A stretch of 6,155 nt of DNA from Aquifex aeolicus (GTDB taxonomy: Bacteria; Aquificota; Aquificia; Aquificales; Aquificaceae): positions 1 to 6,155 of the forward strand of contig DQTK01000077.1 of NCBI GenBank assembly GCA_015662815.1. Direction: 5' to 3'. A model generated the notes under the pieces. It was not told the DNA's origin, ran no database searches, and saw only the letters and a program-made list of their open reading frames with translations. Positions 5,173-6,155 of the stretch are shown in pieces; the first letter of the stretch is position 1; each line of letters begins with the position of its first letter. The position numbers and the translations under genes were made by a program.

Positions 5173-5173
5173 T

Positions 5174-5761
5174 ATGAGTAAGTTTGGCTCTCTCGGCTAT
5201 GCACTTTTAAAAGCTCTTGCAGTAGAGCATTCTATTGTAGTTAGAAATGGAAAGTGGGAAACCAGAATTCCTTCTTGTTTTGAGCAAATCTGGAGAACCG
5301 CAAAACCATTAACAGAAGAAGAATATAATCGGATTCAAACCAAAAAGAAGCAAAGGTATGAACAAAACAAGAAGAACGCTCTAAGGGTTTACAAGAAGTT
5401 AAAGGAAAAACTGGAACGGGAACTCAAAAGAAAGGAAAAAGCAGTAGAAAAGATTTCAGAAGTTGTAGAAGAAATTGACAGAAAGCTAAAAGAAAATCCC
5501 ACTAATACGGAATTAATGAAGAAACTCCAATACTGGATTAAGCTTCTTACAATTCGTCAAAGACAGGGTGAATACCTTAAACGGGAGTTGGATAAGTTTG
5601 AACAATTCCTCAAATCGTTTAAAGCTCTTCCTGCGTCAGAGTTTCCGTTATGGGAAGAAGTTGGAAAGAGTAAAGGAAGGCCTCCAAGGAAGCATGCTGA
5701 GCTTGAAGAATACTCCGATGCTGAAGGATTTTCCATTCACTATCTAGGGGGTGAGGTGTAA
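5174..5761 (+). CDS. Coiled-coil protein with AT-hook-like tail, unknown function
   Basis: A 195-aa soluble, very basic and acidic protein that I do not recognise. Residues 1-45 form a small hydrophobic N-terminal part (GSLGYALLKALAVEHSIVV). Residues about 47-150 are almost wholly helical and charged, typical of a long antiparallel coiled coil, interrupted at the NPTNTE turn (108-113). Near the C-terminus KSKGRPPRKH (165-174) resembles an AT-hook (core GRP flanked by basic residues), hinting at DNA binding. Start choice: the frame is open back to a GTG at 5003, but that has no SD and runs through inverted repeats; the ATG at 5174 has AAAGGGGGTG six bases upstream. The stop overlaps the next ATG (TAATG). 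A plasmid partition or nucleoid-associated role is possible but unproven. Confidence 0.75.
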   Translation: MSKFGSLGYALLKALAVEHSIVVRNGKWETRIPSCFEQIWRTAKPLTEEEYNRIQTKKKQRYEQNKKNALRVYKKLKEKLERELKRKEKAVEKISEVVEEIDRKLKENPTNTELMKKLQYWIKLLTIRQRQGEYLKRELDKFEQFLKSFKALPASEFPLWEEVGKSKGRPPRKHAELEEYSDAEGFSIHYLGGEV

Positions 5762-5946
5762 TGGGAGACCTTAAAGTCTTAGCCGAGGAGCTGGAGAAAG
5801 TTCCTTCCCTAAGATTTGTAGGGGAGGAACCTGTTTGGGACCCACTCCATGGTGAGTGGGTCTTGTCTCCGGTGTATGAAGTCGTTATAGCGTCAGGTTA
5901 CAGTCAGACAGAGGATTGTCAGGTCACGGTCAGGAAGTCAGGTTAA
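5761..5946 (+). CDS. Small 61-aa ORF coupled to the coiled-coil gene
   Basis: A 61-residue frame starts in a TAATG overlap with the previous stop, with GGGGGTGAGGTG (5747-5758) just upstream, so translation is probably coupled. It has no membrane segment and no family I recognise. Residues about 17-46 (RFVGEEPVWDP, GEWVLSPVYEVVIASG) look like beta-strands. The last 17 codons are made from the GTCAGG repeat cluster, and a perfect 9-bp inverted repeat lies at 5839-5862. The 3' end may therefore have been shaped by DNA repeats, or the gene may be the truncated head of a longer gene. Base composition is more GC-rich than in the gene before it. Confidence 0.5.
   Translation: MGDLKVLAEELEKVPSLRFVGEEPVWDPLHGEWVLSPVYEVVIASGYSQTEDCQVTVRKSG
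5839..5862 (+). repeat. Perfect 9-bp inverted repeat inside the 61-aa ORF
   Basis: GACCCACTC (5839-5847) pairs with GAGTGGGTC (5854-5862) around a CATGGT loop; two flanking G-U pairs could extend it in RNA. It is coding sequence, but the perfect arms suggest an operator or a structured RNA element. Confidence 0.45.
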
Positions 5947-5955
5947 ATAGTCAGG
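5892..5955 (+). repeat. GTCAGG repeat cluster 2, iteron-like
   Basis: Exact GTCAGG copies start at 5892, 5918, 5929, 5937 and 5950, plus a one-mismatch GTCAGA at 5903. Steps are 11, 15, 11, 8 and 13, reusing the 11, 13 and 15 steps of cluster 1. All are in the same direction as in cluster 1. The cluster runs through the 3' end of the 61-aa ORF into the spacer. Flanks GAA, ATA, ACA and AGC before the core recur in both clusters, so the same factor probably recognises both. Confidence 0.7.
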
Positions 5956-5957
5956 TT

Positions 5958-5979
5958 GGGAACGGCTTTGCCCGTTCCC
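5958..5979 (+). terminator. GC-rich hairpin after the 61-aa ORF
   Basis: GGGAACGG (5958-5965) pairs perfectly with CCGTTCCC (5972-5979) around a 6-nt loop, 11 nt after the stop codon. The position fits a terminator for the plus-strand genes. The downstream sequence is not a T-run, so termination may be inefficient or need a factor. Confidence 0.45.
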
Positions 5980-6001
5980 CCACTCAAAATTTAAAATTCT
6001 A

Positions 6002-6027
6002 AGGTTAGGAGAGAAATCTCCTAACCT
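6002..6027. terminator. Convergent-gene hairpin with GAAA tetraloop
   Basis: AGGTTAGGAGA (6002-6012) pairs perfectly with TCTCCTAACCT (6017-6027) around GAAA, a stable tetraloop type on the plus strand. It lies 10 bp past the stop of the minus-strand gene and is followed in that direction by the T-rich TAGAATTTTAAATTTT, so it best fits a terminator for that gene; it could also stop plus-strand transcripts. Its sequence recurs at 4821-4844. Confidence 0.6.
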
Positions 6028-6037
6028 ATTACATAGA

Positions 6038-6155
6038 TTATTTAATCAATCCAAAGAGTTTAAACAACCATTCTAAAGTTCCTTTATTGGTAAAGAGTAT
6101 TAAAGCTATTACCAAAATAAACCAGATTCGTATTTTGAGGTCTAAGGTTTTTTCT
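6038..6155 (-). CDS. C-terminal end of a membrane protein, start outside window
   Basis: On the minus strand a frame open from the window edge encodes 38 residues and ends in TAA at 6040-6038. It contains one strongly hydrophobic segment, IRIWFILVIALILF, followed by a short amphipathic tail TNKGTLEWLFKLFGLIK. That pattern, plus a well-placed hairpin 10 bp after the stop, supports a real gene. No start codon is in view, so family and full length cannot be given. It is convergent with the coiled-coil operon. Confidence 0.55.
   Translation of the reverse strand, partial: EKTLDLKIRIWFILVIALILFTNKGTLEWLFKLFGLIK

Larger units (their letters stand above)
4847..5173. other. Non-coding region, 327 nt, dense in repeats and hairpins
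   Basis: I find no convincing gene here. It holds a small inverted repeat (CTTGAA 4849-4854 with TTCAAG 4866-4871, the left end just touching the previous hairpin zone), two tandem 34-bp repeats with a strong hairpin, a weak promoter candidate, and then the GC-rich structured leader of the coiled-coil gene. A short hairpin GGGTC (5015-5019) with GACCC (5026-5030) lies at its centre. The first half is AT-rich and the second GC-rich, a contrast seen at origins of replication or transfer. Confidence 0.6.

Noticed and set aside
5003..5173. N-terminal extension of the coiled-coil protein from GTG 5003
   Set aside because: No SD before the GTG, Pro/Gly/Arg-rich translation unlike the rest, and the region is dominated by perfect inverted repeats. 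The ATG at 5174 has an excellent SD.
4821..6026. Insertion sequence bounded by terminal repeats
   Set aside because: The bracketing repeats are themselves hairpins, no target-site duplication was found, and neither enclosed protein resembles a transposase.

Overview
The window looks like part of a conjugative plasmid or integrative conjugative element. It is AT-rich, and its proteins are Lys/Glu-rich, short and compact, as in thermophilic bacteria; something like Aquificota is possible. That lineage guess rests on composition alone and is weak. No rRNA, tRNA, CRISPR array or transposase was seen.

Positions 1-3254 (+ strand) hold a tightly overlapping transfer operon. It contains the C-terminal part of a TraC/VirB4-type secretion ATPase that is cut by the window edge, then a small TrbI-like membrane protein, then a two-pass membrane protein with a cytoplasmic HD domain. 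The order TraC-TrbI matches F-type conjugation systems. The HD protein sits where F plasmids carry TraW, and its His/Gly motif resembles MOBH (TraI_2) relaxases. The operon ends tail-to-tail with a minus-strand lipoprotein gene (3251-3919); the two stop codons share one TTAA.

From about 3920 the character changes to a probable replication/control region. Divergent promoters lie at 3957-3999. A roughly 290-nt leader, full of inverted repeats and GTCAGG repeats, precedes a winged-helix, replication-initiator-like gene (4266-4826). Next come a hairpin, two tandem 34-bp repeats and a second, GC-rich leader (5003-5173) with a 28-bp hairpin. A coiled-coil protein gene (5174-5761) follows, with a translationally coupled 61-aa ORF (5761-5946). 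A second GTCAGG cluster and two hairpins (5892-6027) separate these from the 3' end of a minus-strand membrane-protein gene (6038-6155).

The most interesting signal is in the RNA and DNA structure. Both leaders end in a perfect 12-bp inverted repeat whose 3' arm contains the Shine-Dalgarno (SD) sequence of the next gene, and both contain overlapping or duplicated arms that allow mutually exclusive pairings. Twelve GTCAGG-type repeats fall in two clusters, 4044-4144 and 5892-5955, and several copies share flanking bases across the clusters. Together with AT-rich direct repeats inside the initiator-like gene, this suggests a plasmid-type origin with copy-number or expression control. No single element here has been matched to a known family of regulators.
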